A stretch of 64,000 bases of DNA, taken from Alistipes sp. GTDB lineage: Bacteria > Bacteroidota > Bacteroidia > Bacteroidales > Rikenellaceae. Below, piece after piece: positions 1 to 8,792 of the stretch (its first letter is position 1; every line of letters starts with the position of its first letter). The stretch spans positions 1-64,000 of the forward strand of contig JAHHQM010000009.1 of the NCBI GenBank assembly GCA_020026395.1, written 5' to 3'. The notes beneath the pieces are model-generated. The model saw only the letters and a list, made by a program, of their open reading frames with translations. It was not told the origin of the DNA and did no database searches. The position numbers were made by a program, and so were the translations under genes.

Positions 1-27
1 ATTTTAATTGTTAAACTTTATATTATC

Positions 28-47
28 GTCCACATTTTTTAGTGGAC
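28..47. repeat. 6-bp inverted repeat hairpin
   Basis: GTCCAC at 28-33 and GTGGAC at 42-47 form a perfect 6-bp stem with an 8-base A/T loop. It lies downstream (on the minus strand) of the vsr relic and could be its terminator, but there is no clear U run. The role is unknown. Confidence 0.35.
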
Positions 48-92
48 AGCAGTGAGTCGTTTGAAGGAATGTTTGAATATTTACAGTTCCTA

Positions 93-332
93 TTATTTAC
101 AGATATCTACTGATAGCCGTTCTATCAAATCTATAAAATCCCTTTCGTGTCTAATCTCGCATTCCTAGATGACGATTACTCCCCAGCCTGATTCTTTTAG
201 TTTACATCTTGTGATGTCATCCCGTTCTTGGTTACCTGATATCTTGTTAACCCAAAATTCCATATTACTCTTGGATGTGTATGCATATTTACAGCCGGGA
301 TGTCCGTGTCAGAAACATCGACGCACTATAAT
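93..332 (-). pseudogene. vsr-like very short patch repair endonuclease, decayed
   Basis: Read on the minus strand, the frame ending with TAA at 93-95 gives the C-terminal half of a Vsr endonuclease: CF-stop-HGHPGCKYA, then SNMEFWVNKISGNQERD, then GWGVIVI-stop-ECE. In the family these blocks read GCFWHGH, a FW..KI..N..RD core and a VWEC block. Both interruptions sit exactly where the family has tryptophan: TGA (minus strand, 309-311) and TAG (165-167), each one G-to-A change from TGG. The N-terminal part is not recognisable, although the frame stays open to about 476. Vsr nicks T:G mismatches made by deamination at Dcm-type methylated sites, so a cytosine methyltransferase probably once lay nearby; none is visible here. 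This assignment is from motif memory only. Confidence 0.72.
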
Positions 333-474
333 ATTTCTACTGATTATCTGTTGTTTACGATTTAAAAGGTATACTCCTCTAAAATTTACTTGTTTCTTAC
401 CGAAAATCAATAATTTAACGCTTTTTATTGACTCTCCCCGAACAGGCAGTCCTCTTTTTCTTCCCTTATTTTGA

Positions 475-519
475 CTTTACTTTAATGAACGTATATAGGA
501 ATACGAGGGTAAAGTAAAG
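475..519. repeat. 10-bp perfect inverted repeat, 25-bp spacer
   Basis: CTTTACTTTA at 475-484 and its exact complement TAAAGTAAAG at 510-519 flank a 25-base spacer, followed by a run of G. It lies at the upstream (N-terminal) side of the vsr relic frame. It could be an operator, an end of a lost element or a weak hairpin. The rest of the 477-682 interval shows nothing I can name. Confidence 0.4.
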
Positions 520-682
520 GGGGGGATCTGATGGAAAGTGTTTGAAGGCAGGCTGATTCGTTGGGGAATGTAATGTTCTGAACAGTCAACTAAATTCAGT
601 CGCCATATCTTGTAGTTTTTTCTTGTAATACATCAAAATATATAAAAAGACATGTATTTATGTATTATATGATATGTTGAAT

Positions 683-823
683 ATGGCAAAGAATACAATG
701 GGCTTCAAGTTGCCAAGAAAACAGATGCAGAAAGCACAGATTATTGGCGAGCAGGTCAAGTTGGCTCGTTTGCGCAGGAATCTCAGTATGGCTCAGGGAT
801 TATGGCAACTTGGTTCTTCGTAA
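683..823 (+). pseudogene. HipB-like XRE antitoxin, truncated relic
   Basis: The frame from ATG 683 begins MAKNTMGFKLPRKQMQ and continues IIGEQVKLARLRRNLSMAQ. This is the N-terminus and first helix of the HTH-XRE antitoxins that pair with HipA kinases in Bacteroidota. Directly after the SMAQ block the family match stops, and the frame ends at TAA 821-823 after eight unrelated residues (46 residues in all, against roughly 100 for an intact antitoxin). An internal deletion near 797 is the simplest explanation. No hipA follows: the next gene is the KAP NTPase. An ATG at 674 is also in frame. Probably inactive. Confidence 0.6.
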
Positions 824-919
824 TGACTTGAATAACTATCGTGGATTTGTTTGGCTATGTCTAGTATAATTCATAAATTTATAGTCACATTGTTGGAGAA
901 ATTAAAAAATAAAAATATA

Positions 920-3900
920 ATGGCAAATAATGGGCTGCATCCTCGGTTTATACTTGATAAACCAAACGGAGATGACGTTTTTGAAGGTCAATCTCAGACC
1001 AATCTTGCAAATAATATTTGTAATTACATTCGCTCTAATGATTCTGCACCTTCTCGTGGGCAGATGCCTAGGATAATTGGCTTGGAAGGAAAGTGGGGCT
1101 CTGGAAAATCTAATGTGGTAGAGAATATAAAAAAGCACCTTGACAGAGAAGGATATCATACTTTTACATATGATGCGTGGGGACATCAAGAAGATCTACA
1201 GCGCCGATCTATTCTGGAAACACTCACTAATGATCTTATAGAAGATAAGGTTCTGGAAGGGAAAGTTGAAATAAGAATGAGAAATGGAAAGGTAAATAAA
1301 GCAGAGTGGAAAGATCAACTTTCATTGTTACTATCTAATAAGACAACGATACTTACCAAATCTCAGCCAAAACTTTCTGGAGCTGCAATTTGTGGTATTG
1401 CCTTAATCGGTTTATTTGCTATCTTGAATATTGTCATTGGACAAATACTTGACAGTGACAGTCTTGAATTATGTGCAGGTTGGGCTATTTGTATTGAAAG
1501 TTTCCCCATTATTGCAGGAGTCGCATTAGCTATATATTTTCGATTGACGGATAAAAATTGGGATCGAGTGATTACACTCTTGACTCAAAAAGAAGACAAT
1601 AAAGTTGATGAACAATTTACATCCAGTGAGGAACCCTCTGTGATGGAGTTTAAGAATTGGATGCATGCCATTTCATCTCATCTTGGTAAAGCAAAGGGGA
1701 ATAAAAAGAAAATTATAATTGTATTTGATAATATGGACAGACTGCCATCTGAAAAGGTGATGCAGCTTTGGTCTGCCATATATACATTTTTTGCGGGTAG
1801 TGAGTTTGAAAATATATGGACTATTATCCCATATGATTATAAGCACTTGTGTGAAGCAATTTATGAAAGCGACAAGAAAGAATTCAAAGATAAATTCAAA
1901 CGTTTTATCAATAAGACATTCCCTGTCGTATATACTGTTCCGCAACCTGTAATAACTGACTATAGTAGGTTATTCAACAAATACTTTGAGGATGCCTTTG
2001 GTACAGAAGAACATGATCAAAAACACATATGTCAGGTATTTATGCTGTTTCATGTTAATCCTAATCCTCGGACTGTGATATCATTTATCAATGAACTTGT
2101 TGCCATGCGCTTGCAGTGGCCTGCTACGGAATACAGGTTGCAAAATATAGCGCTATTCATCCTTAAAAAAGATGGACTCCTGTATGATAATAATTCTTTA
2201 GAAGAGAATTTGCTAAGCGACACATTGTTTAAAGATGTATCTTCCTTCTATCCAGACCAAGAGTCTGTCAGAACTCAATTATGTCAGTTTGCCTATGGGC
2301 TGCAGGATAGATCATTAGCCGGAGAATTACCTTTAAGAAGATTGTTGTCCGCTGCTATTAAGTCAGGAGGTTCATTAATTAACTTTGTTGACAAGCCTCA
2401 TTTTATATCTGTCTTAGAAAATATTCTTGCAAAAGAAGTGACGACAGCGTCACTTGATAAGGCGGTAAAAAGTTTGTCCACATTGGATATGAGTAGTTTG
2501 TCGGAAGAAGACAAAGAGAAAGTTCAGAAGAAATGGGACATGTTGGCAAATTTAAGATCTGATGCCTCATGTGATAGTATGCAATTCGATGATGCTCTTG
2601 AAACAATCATATATCATGCAACCAACTTGCGTGTAAAATACATGTGTAAATCATATATTAAAACCATCCAAGAGTGTAAGATTGAAACAGGTTCTGCCTA
2701 CTTCAATGTCTTAAACAAACTGAAGGAATGTTTGGCTGATTCTGGTAAGGATATTAGGTTTGAAGATGTTATAAAGCCTATTAAACTTGAACCTAAACAT
2801 TTTGTAGAATTTGTGGTTGCTGCAGGAAAGGAGTACAATATTTATAAAGTCAGTGCTGATAATGCGAGTCTCAATGAGTATGTATTCTCAGAAATTGAGA
2901 AAGGGACAGAAAGGATAGATGAGTTTGTCGAACTGGTATATCAAGATACAACATACAACTTATCAAATTTAAGAACTAAAGTCTCTAACTATATAAAGGC
3001 TGAGCCTAATATTAAGGAGCCTAGAATTGTATCTTATGTAAACAGACTGCTTGATAAAGGTGATGGTAGAATTACAACCCGCTTTACAAGTAGTTTTATC
3101 TCTCAGACTATTCAGAAAATAGATGCAACATCTGCCGCAAGCACAGAAAAACGAGGTGTCGAGGACATATTTGCCATGTTTCTGGCTGATGGTCATGATA
3201 TTGCCAATATAAGTAAAACAATAATACCTCGAATAGCTGATTGTTTTGAGAAATATATGGATTATGACTATCTGCTCAAACGGGACGGTATCCAGCATTC
3301 TGCATATAGATTACTGAATGTTTACATCATAAAAAATAAATTGGGGAAAACACTGGATGTTAAATATGTAGCTAAAAATATCAAGACAATTAAGCAGAAT
3401 TTAGGTTTAGATTATTCTGAAATATTTTCACATTTTAATAGGTGGAAATCAGAATGGAATGATGCTGACGAAACGTCATATGCATCATATTGCTATGTGG
3501 AGTTGTTCGATACTTATAAACAATATCCCGGCCCATTTACAAATGGCATAGTAGATTTAGGAGTAAAGGTATTAAAAAAGCAATCCAAAGGCTTTTTATA
3601 TAGTCCTAATAGCAGTCCTAATACCTATTGGAGCCTGTTTGTTCAATCGTTTTTAGAAACACCGTTTTTGTCTGAATTAACGGATAACTTATATGGAGAA
3701 TTGGAAAGCCTTTTAGACCGTGTCATAACTGCGAATGGTGTTGAATACCCAGACTTGCTGAATAAATTATTATCCGTATGTAGGAGGTCATCATTGATTG
3801 AATATTTTAATGCCAAGTTGGATTACTTTGCAAAACATCCATGTCAAATTAATGTATTTAAGGTATTTGGTAAATTATTGCCAGAGCTGGGGAATAGCAT

Positions 3901-4144
3901 GGATGATCATACGGCGAGAGGACTTATATCGAATTTAATAAAGCCAGTTGTGAATGACATAGAGTCTGCAAAGATTATTGTTGAGTATAAGGACTTTTAC
4001 TTTGGTATAATGGCGCATTGTAAGGAAATGTCTCAGGATATTTTAAAGAGTATGAAAAGCAATGACAATGTAAATAATATTTATTCTGCTGCCACAGCAA
4101 GTATTGACCAATTAATTATCCCTGATAGCGCAGAAAAAGCCTAA
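920..4144 (+). CDS. KAP family P-loop NTPase
   Basis: A 1074-residue protein with the KAP NTPase layout. A Walker A motif GKWGSGKS lies at residues 57-64. Two hydrophobic helices interrupt the NTPase domain (about 152-174 and 184-206), and a Walker B strand IIIVFDNMDRL follows at about 265-274. The remaining ~780 residues are a long alpha-helical-looking region I do not recognise. KAP proteins are membrane-associated ATPases; the founding set includes the phage-exclusion protein PifA, and relatives occur in defence islands. I chose ATG 920 because the family-like sequence starts there; an in-frame ATG at 851 would add 23 residues. Base composition is clearly AT-rich compared with the core genes, which suggests transfer. 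The next gene starts 7 bases downstream. Antiphage function is inferred. Confidence 0.85.
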   Translation: MANNGLHPRFILDKPNGDDVFEGQSQTNLANNICNYIRSNDSAPSRGQMPRIIGLEGKWGSGKSNVVENIKKHLDREGYHTFTYDAWGHQEDLQRRSILETLTNDLIEDKVLEGKVEIRMRNGKVNKAEWKDQLSLLLSNKTTILTKSQPKLSGAAICGIALIGLFAILNIVIGQILDSDSLELCAGWAICIESFPIIAGVALAIYFRLTDKNWDRVITLLTQKEDNKVDEQFTSSEEPSVMEFKNWMHAISSHLGKAKGNKKKIIIVFDNMDRLPSEKVMQLWSAIYTFFAGSEFENIWTIIPYDYKHLCEAIYESDKKEFKDKFKRFINKTFPVVYTVPQPVITDYSRLFNKYFEDAFGTEEHDQKHICQVFMLFHVNPNPRTVISFINELVAMRLQWPATEYRLQNIALFILKKDGLLYDNNSLEENLLSDTLFKDVSSFYPDQESVRTQLCQFAYGLQDRSLAGELPLRRLLSAAIKSGGSLINFVDKPHFISVLENILAKEVTTASLDKAVKSLSTLDMSSLSEEDKEKVQKKWDMLANLRSDASCDSMQFDDALETIIYHATNLRVKYMCKSYIKTIQECKIETGSAYFNVLNKLKECLADSGKDIRFEDVIKPIKLEPKHFVEFVVAAGKEYNIYKVSADNASLNEYVFSEIEKGTERIDEFVELVYQDTTYNLSNLRTKVSNYIKAEPNIKEPRIVSYVNRLLDKGDGRITTRFTSSFISQTIQKIDATSAASTEKRGVEDIFAMFLADGHDIANISKTIIPRIADCFEKYMDYDYLLKRDGIQHSAYRLLNVYIIKNKLGKTLDVKYVAKNIKTIKQNLGLDYSEIFSHFNRWKSEWNDADETSYASYCYVELFDTYKQYPGPFTNGIVDLGVKVLKKQSKGFLYSPNSSPNTYWSLFVQSFLETPFLSELTDNLYGELESLLDRVITANGVEYPDLLNKLLSVCRRSSLIEYFNAKLDYFAKHPCQINVFKVFGKLLPELGNSMDDHTARGLISNLIKPVVNDIESAKIIVEYKDFYFGIMAHCKEMSQDILKSMKSNDNVNNIYSAATASIDQLIIPDSAEKA

Positions 4145-4151
4145 ATATAGT

Positions 4152-5477
4152 ATGCTAGAAATGGACGAAAGAAAGATTATCGACAGAAAGTCCCTTTCCG
4201 ATTTGGCGAAGGAGGTTGGCCTGAATGCCTCGCATTTGGAGGCGTTGGGCAAAAGCCGCCAGTGGGAGATTGTCGTTGGTGACGATATGCAGGAGCGGCT
4301 GATTGAGATTCAACATCGGTTCGAGCGGCTGGCTGCAATGGGTGACGATGGGTATCGGGGATTCTATATCGAGGTGCCGCGACCCGAGCCGGAAGAATGG
4401 GGTGATGCCGAGGATTTGATTGCTTCGGGGGAATATGACAGTCGGGAGGCATTCCTCGCGGACTGGCTTGCTTTCAACCCGATGGAGACGAGATGGTTTC
4501 ATGTCGCTTCGAGCCGATACGGGGATTCCCGGTCAATCCGTGTTACGGACCGGAAACATACTCGCTTTGTCATTACGAATCACTCCAAGTGTGTCGATGT
4601 AGAGCCAGATGATGCATGGTGCAGGGAGAACCTGACTCGTCTTTTCGACTATCTGCGACGGCTGATTGATGTCGTTGTCGCGAATCCCGACGGATTCAAC
4701 GATTACGTGGCGCAAAACCTGCCGTACCAACAGCGTATAGGACGGATTGCACAAAGGGAATTTAACCGCATAGTCCCTAATTCCAAAATTGAGGTGGAAG
4801 ATCGGGAAATGGCCATCAAGGCATTGGAAGACTCGGTGCACGGGTATTCTGCCCCTCTTTTTGAAACCATGACCATCCGAAGGTATTGCACCTATTTCCG
4901 CATTGCCAACGAAGTCTATGAAGCTTATCACCGCAAGCGGGGATTCAAGGGGCGTGTCTATATAGATTCACAGGATACTCCGGAAGAACTGCGTGATGTG
5001 GTCTATTACAAGCGGAAGAAGTTCGTGGATGTGACGGAAATGTACGACATTGACAGTCCGGAGGATTTCATGCGATTCGCGACAGACCATTACGGGGAAC
5101 TGGGACTTTCGCGCCTGAATATCTTTGCCTCAAACGACCGACAACAGGGATGGAAGATTGTTGTTTCCAACAGTTATTCGGCTAATGCCGGACTGGCCAT
5201 CGAAGTGGCGACAGCTCTGTATAAGGCCGGGGCGCCGCTGCTGATATATGACGCAGAGAAGCTGCTAAGAATCCTGCTCGAAGAGGATGATGTGCGGTTG
5301 GTTCCCGACGCCTATCACAACTATATGGGCTATCAGGAAGAGGGTACGGTCTACGAACTGCCGTGGGAATACGAATGCTCGGAGGATGGTAATTCGGTTC
5401 TGACAAAAGAGCAATATCAGGCGATTGTCTCACTTGCAGAATGGCAACCGGAGGGACACATAAAACTTCATGCATAG
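4152..5477 (+). CDS. Hypothetical protein next to KAP NTPase
   Basis: A 441-residue soluble-looking acidic protein with no signal peptide or membrane helix. I do not recognise the family. The N-terminus (DERKIIDRKSLSDLAKEVGL) could be a short helix-turn-helix-like stretch, and the rest is mixed alpha/beta with many aromatic and charged residues. It starts 7 bases after the KAP stop in the same direction, so co-transcription is likely and a functional link is possible. Its codons are GC-rich, unlike the AT-rich KAP gene, so the two may have been joined from different sources. ATG 4152 has an in-frame alternative at 4161. No function is proposed. Confidence 0.75.
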   Translation: MLEMDERKIIDRKSLSDLAKEVGLNASHLEALGKSRQWEIVVGDDMQERLIEIQHRFERLAAMGDDGYRGFYIEVPRPEPEEWGDAEDLIASGEYDSREAFLADWLAFNPMETRWFHVASSRYGDSRSIRVTDRKHTRFVITNHSKCVDVEPDDAWCRENLTRLFDYLRRLIDVVVANPDGFNDYVAQNLPYQQRIGRIAQREFNRIVPNSKIEVEDREMAIKALEDSVHGYSAPLFETMTIRRYCTYFRIANEVYEAYHRKRGFKGRVYIDSQDTPEELRDVVYYKRKKFVDVTEMYDIDSPEDFMRFATDHYGELGLSRLNIFASNDRQQGWKIVVSNSYSANAGLAIEVATALYKAGAPLLIYDAEKLLRILLEEDDVRLVPDAYHNYMGYQEEGTVYELPWEYECSEDGNSVLTKEQYQAIVSLAEWQPEGHIKLHA

Positions 5478-5601
5478 AATATGGCTGAAAAAGAAGAAAA
5501 TTATCGGTACTATATTGAATTAGTGCCGATAATTTGTTTAAAATTAACTTCTGGTAATATTTTCAACTGATGGGAACACCTGTGTGTCCAAATTTTTTCC
5601 C

Positions 5602-5609
5602 TATTTTTG
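5602..5609 (+). promoter_or_regulatory. TAnnTTTG -7 box for nuclease/glycosylase pair
   Basis: TATTTTTG matches the Bacteroidota -7 consensus exactly. It overlaps a TTG triplet at 5607 that opens the reading frame, so that triplet cannot be the start if the promoter is used; ATG 5637 lies in the expected leader. No clear -33 TTG was seen. Confidence 0.55.
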
Positions 5610-5636
5610 TTTAAGGTTATTTCTTACTATAGTTCT

Positions 5637-6839
5637 ATGATACATCTGACTAAAAAGATTATTCTTGATGCGATAAAAAATACTGCATCAGTAGACAATT
5701 CCTTCATCAGTGGATGGTGGATTTGTAATGGCGATAATACAGCATTGCTTCCTCTCCTTCAGGTGGCAAGGATAGTATATGGCGAAGAGTTTGATCCTTC
5801 CGATGAACTTGATTATATCGATGCATTCAAAAAGCTCAAAATCAATGTCAGACTAAAAAAGATAGCACGCATTTGCTGGAATACAAATGGTTGGATTTAT
5901 CCTTCCGGACAAATTGGTAAAAGCAAGAATAAGGATTCATATGAATATAACCACGGTTTCGGTCACGAAGAATGGTTATTTGATATTGCCAAGACGATAG
6001 GAGGCTATCATTATGGCCATATTCAAGCTGTTGCTTCATATAGTAAAAAGTCTCCCTTTGATATATCACTCTTTACGATAAATGATAAAACAAAGCAGCG
6101 TTATTGGGTCGGAGAAATTCTTGATGTAGAACGGGTTTCCAATGAAGATGCGACGCCGATTCTTAGTGAGTACAAGAAAAAGGGTTGGTATGCCGAAATG
6201 CAGGAACAACTCGGAGAATACTCAAAGGGAATTTCTAATGAATTGGAGGTTAATCTTCGATATAGACCCGAAAACCTCCGAAAATTTGACATTCTGAAAC
6301 CTGTAGACAGAAATGAGCCCAATGTTAAGACAAGCTATTATACATCTCTTTATAACCTTAAAACAATTTTCAAACTTGAAGATCATTTCGTCTTTCAACC
6401 CGGCTTCCGAACAGAAGAAACTGAAATAGATGCCAAAGGTGGTTCTCCTCATCGTTCTCATATTTCAAAGCGCCATCCGGACATCCAGAAAGCTCTTTAC
6501 CACTATCTTGTAAATGAATATGGAAAAAAGAATGTAGGTACGGAAATTCGTACTCCTATTGGAACAGAAATCGATATCGTGACCAAGCATGGTGATGAAT
6601 ATGATCTTTACGAAATCAAGACGACATCTGACATTCGTCTATGCATTCGTGAAGCGCTCTCACAATTACTTGAGTATGGTTTATACCATACCGACATCAA
6701 GGTTCGTAATTACCATATTGTTGGTAGTATTGTACTTACCAACGATGCGCAAAATTACTTGAGAACTCTTCGCAATAAGTATAGTATTCCGATTGACTAC
6801 ATTCAAGTTGATGCGGAAAACAAAGTACATAAATATTAA
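5637..6839 (+). CDS. Putative PD-(D/E)XK restriction-type endonuclease
   Basis: A 400-residue protein. The C-terminal part carries a PD-(D/E)XK signature: GTEIDIV (E311, D313), then YEIKTT (E326, K328) and a helix REALSQLLEYG, as in the nuclease cores of restriction and defence enzymes. The N-terminal ~190 residues hold a GHEEWLFD block and a strand-rich region ending YWVGEILDVE, which might be a PUA-like reader of modified bases; that is a guess. ATG 5637 is preferred because a promoter box overlaps the upstream TTG. The stop overlaps the start of the glycosylase-like gene (TAATG), so the two are translationally coupled. AT-rich, accessory composition. It is probably part of a DNA-targeting defence module. 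Confidence 0.7.
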   Translation: MIHLTKKIILDAIKNTASVDNSFISGWWICNGDNTALLPLLQVARIVYGEEFDPSDELDYIDAFKKLKINVRLKKIARICWNTNGWIYPSGQIGKSKNKDSYEYNHGFGHEEWLFDIAKTIGGYHYGHIQAVASYSKKSPFDISLFTINDKTKQRYWVGEILDVERVSNEDATPILSEYKKKGWYAEMQEQLGEYSKGISNELEVNLRYRPENLRKFDILKPVDRNEPNVKTSYYTSLYNLKTIFKLEDHFVFQPGFRTEETEIDAKGGSPHRSHISKRHPDIQKALYHYLVNEYGKKNVGTEIRTPIGTEIDIVTKHGDEYDLYEIKTTSDIRLCIREALSQLLEYGLYHTDIKVRNYHIVGSIVLTNDAQNYLRTLRNKYSIPIDYIQVDAENKVHKY

Positions 6840-7498
6840 TGGCTATGAATATTGTTGCAGAAGCTCTGAAAGTCAGAGGTAGTCTTGCCGACTATGAAGA
6901 AAATCACATTGATACAGACCTTGAACCTGTTCCGCCATTCAAGGGTAGCGGCAGGATAAGGTTAGTAGTGATTGGTCAGGATCCGACAATAACAGATGTA
7001 AATGGGAGGGGAAAAATCAACAAAACATTAAAGCTTGATGTACCCGGACCACTTAGAAAATACATTGAAAGTATCTGTGCAGGTTTAGAGATTACAATCG
7101 AGAATGTCTATGCCACAAATCTTTTTAAGTATTTCTACGAAAAAAAGCCCGCCTCGACACCAAAGGTCTTGGCTGCTCATTTAGAAAGCAATTTGGCTTT
7201 GCTAAAAAAAGAGTTGTCTGAATATAATGATTGCATTATCATTACTTTGGGCGAACCTTTACTTCAATTATTGACAGACAAAAATCATTTTGTGAAAGAT
7301 TATTGGGGTTATAAGAATGGTGAATTCCACTATCTTGAACCCGATGAAAACAAATTGGGACTAAAGGTATATCCGTTTGCCCATCTTCCAAGTATAAATA
7401 GTTCACGCTCTTCTTTTTATCGTGACCACATTGATAAGTATATCCAATATGTTAAGGACAGCACTATTGGTCATAGGACAAATGATATGAAAAATTAG
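6839..7498 (+). CDS. Uracil-DNA glycosylase superfamily protein
   Basis: A 219-residue protein with the two hallmark loops of the UDG superfamily. Motif I is VIGQDPT (residues 44-50), resembling the family 1 GQDPYH water-activating loop with an Asp. Motif II, the minor-groove loop, is HLPS (182-185) near the C-terminus. Between them a TLGEPLLQLL segment fits the usual alpha/beta core. It is not an ordinary housekeeping Ung: the aromatic/His after GQDP are missing and it is coupled to the upstream nuclease by a one-base TAATG overlap. Expected chemistry is removal of a base from DNA; the target base is unknown. Together the pair could excise a modified base and cut the DNA. Confidence 0.72.
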   Translation: MAMNIVAEALKVRGSLADYEENHIDTDLEPVPPFKGSGRIRLVVIGQDPTITDVNGRGKINKTLKLDVPGPLRKYIESICAGLEITIENVYATNLFKYFYEKKPASTPKVLAAHLESNLALLKKELSEYNDCIIITLGEPLLQLLTDKNHFVKDYWGYKNGEFHYLEPDENKLGLKVYPFAHLPSINSSRSSFYRDHIDKYIQYVKDSTIGHRTNDMKN

Positions 7499-7712
7499 TT
7501 ATGATTCTGCTCCAAGAATTCGGAATGAGTACAAACCCAACAACGAAACAATAAACATAGTATTAAAATGGTCTTGATTTAAGTTAGGGAATATCGTGAA
7601 ATGTTAAAAAATGCAATCAACTGATTGATAAATGGCTATGTATCTTAGTATGTAGAAATAAAAATTCCCCCGAACCACGGCAAAGAGATAAACTCAGGGG
7701 AATCGAGCAAAA

Positions 7713-8351
7713 ATACAAGATATCTCAGACATTCAACCAGAAATTGCATTTACAGAATCCGATTTCTATAAAAATTACGAAGATTCTTTCAAACATACAG
7801 CACTTGGCCGTATCAAGATACTCTTGCTACTCCGGAAGCTGTCAATCAGTTTTGGCCTCATGGAAGAGTGTCCAAATAGTTTGAAGATGAAGCGTGGTTG
7901 CAAGATTTTCTTCCCTCTGGAAGGAAAGGTGACTTTGGCCGTTCTGAAATCGTATACTGGGCTGTCGGCACCAAAATTGATGGACGCATTGAATGCCAAC
8001 ATCTATTATCGGATTTTCTGCGGTATCAGAATCAGACCTGATTATCCAATGACCAACTACAAGTTCATTGACAGTATATTGCTTGAGCTCTCGAAGAGCC
8101 TGCGCATTCAGGGGCAGCAGAAAGTTCTTGCCGAAATGTGGATGCCGTACATGAAGAATCTTGATACAGTGTATACAGATGCGACCTGCTATGAAAGCTG
8201 GATGCGATATCCGCCAGATGTAAAGTTGCTTTGGGAATGCATCGAACGTGTTTATCCTATGATGTGCAAGATCAGTGCAAGTCTTGGAGAACATAGGATG
8301 AGAATAAAATACAATGACATCGCTGAAGCGAATCTTGTTTACAGGAAATAG
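7713..8351 (+). pseudogene. IS1182-like transposase, N-terminal fragment
   Basis: The frame from about 7713 reads DISDIQPEIAFTESDFY, then a KVTLAVLKSYTGLS block, and ends near the first catalytic region TDATCYESWMR. These match the first third of IS1182-type DDE transposases common in Bacteroidota. The frame stops after YRK at 8351; a further 100 bases resemble the next family segment but are frameshifted, and the catalytic remainder is missing. No intact ATG start is visible in frame upstream (a TAA lies at 7689-7691). Inactive relic. The 7499-7712 interval before it holds nothing I can name, except a possible element end near 7655-7702 (CCCC and GGGG arms around an A-rich stretch). Confidence 0.7.
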
Positions 8352-8444
8352 TGCCGACACAATCAGAAGAAGACTCGAAAGATGATCAGACGGCAGCCTG
8401 ATAGAATTGCAAAACCAGGTAAATCTACAGGAATGCTATGTCTT

Positions 8445-8682
8445 GTTGTCTCAAAAAAACAAGAATCAGACGGTTCTTCTCATCCATTATCTTGTAATGA
8501 ATCGCATCAAGCCATACGATGGGATACACCCGGTCCAGAGGCCGATTTTTCCAGCTCTGTATCTCAGGAAGGACACGGTCCGTAATACTGCTGATGGTCT
8601 CTGCCGATATGCGGTTGCCGAACTGCTCTTCCAGGCTGTTCCCGACGGCCACTTCCGATGTCCACCCCCAATACGGGCGCAA
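8445..8682 (-). pseudogene. IS256-like (mutator) transposase fragment
   Basis: On the minus strand the open frame contains NRISAETISSITDRVLP followed by VYPIVWLDAIHYKIMDEKNR. This is the central block of IS256/mutator transposases, including the WLDAIHYK region near a catalytic Asp. Family resemblance is lost on both sides: about 80 residues remain of a roughly 400-residue enzyme. It abuts, in opposite orientation, the truncated IS1182-like gene, so the two form a composite scar between the accessory island and fbp. Confidence 0.7.
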
Positions 8683-8707
8683 AAAAAGGGAGCACGTATG
8701 CTCCCTT
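8680..8707 (-). terminator. Terminator of fbp
   Basis: AAGGGAGCA (8686-8694) pairs with TGCTCCCTT (8699-8707) around a 4-base loop. The A run at 8681-8687 becomes a U run on the minus strand. It lies downstream of the fbp stop and fits a Rho-independent terminator. Confidence 0.75.
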
Positions 8708-8792
8708 CCCCTAAATCGGATACGAACGGACTTTTTAAATCACGACAACCTTTTCCCGCTTCGTATCAGCCAACCAAAAAGAAAAACAAAAC

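Noticed and set aside
169..474. 101-residue + strand frame
   Set aside because: Overlaps the vsr relic on the opposite strand and resembles no protein.
5607..5636. TTG start for the nuclease gene
   Set aside because: The TTG is part of a TAnnTTTG promoter box; ATG 5637 is downstream of the expected transcription start.
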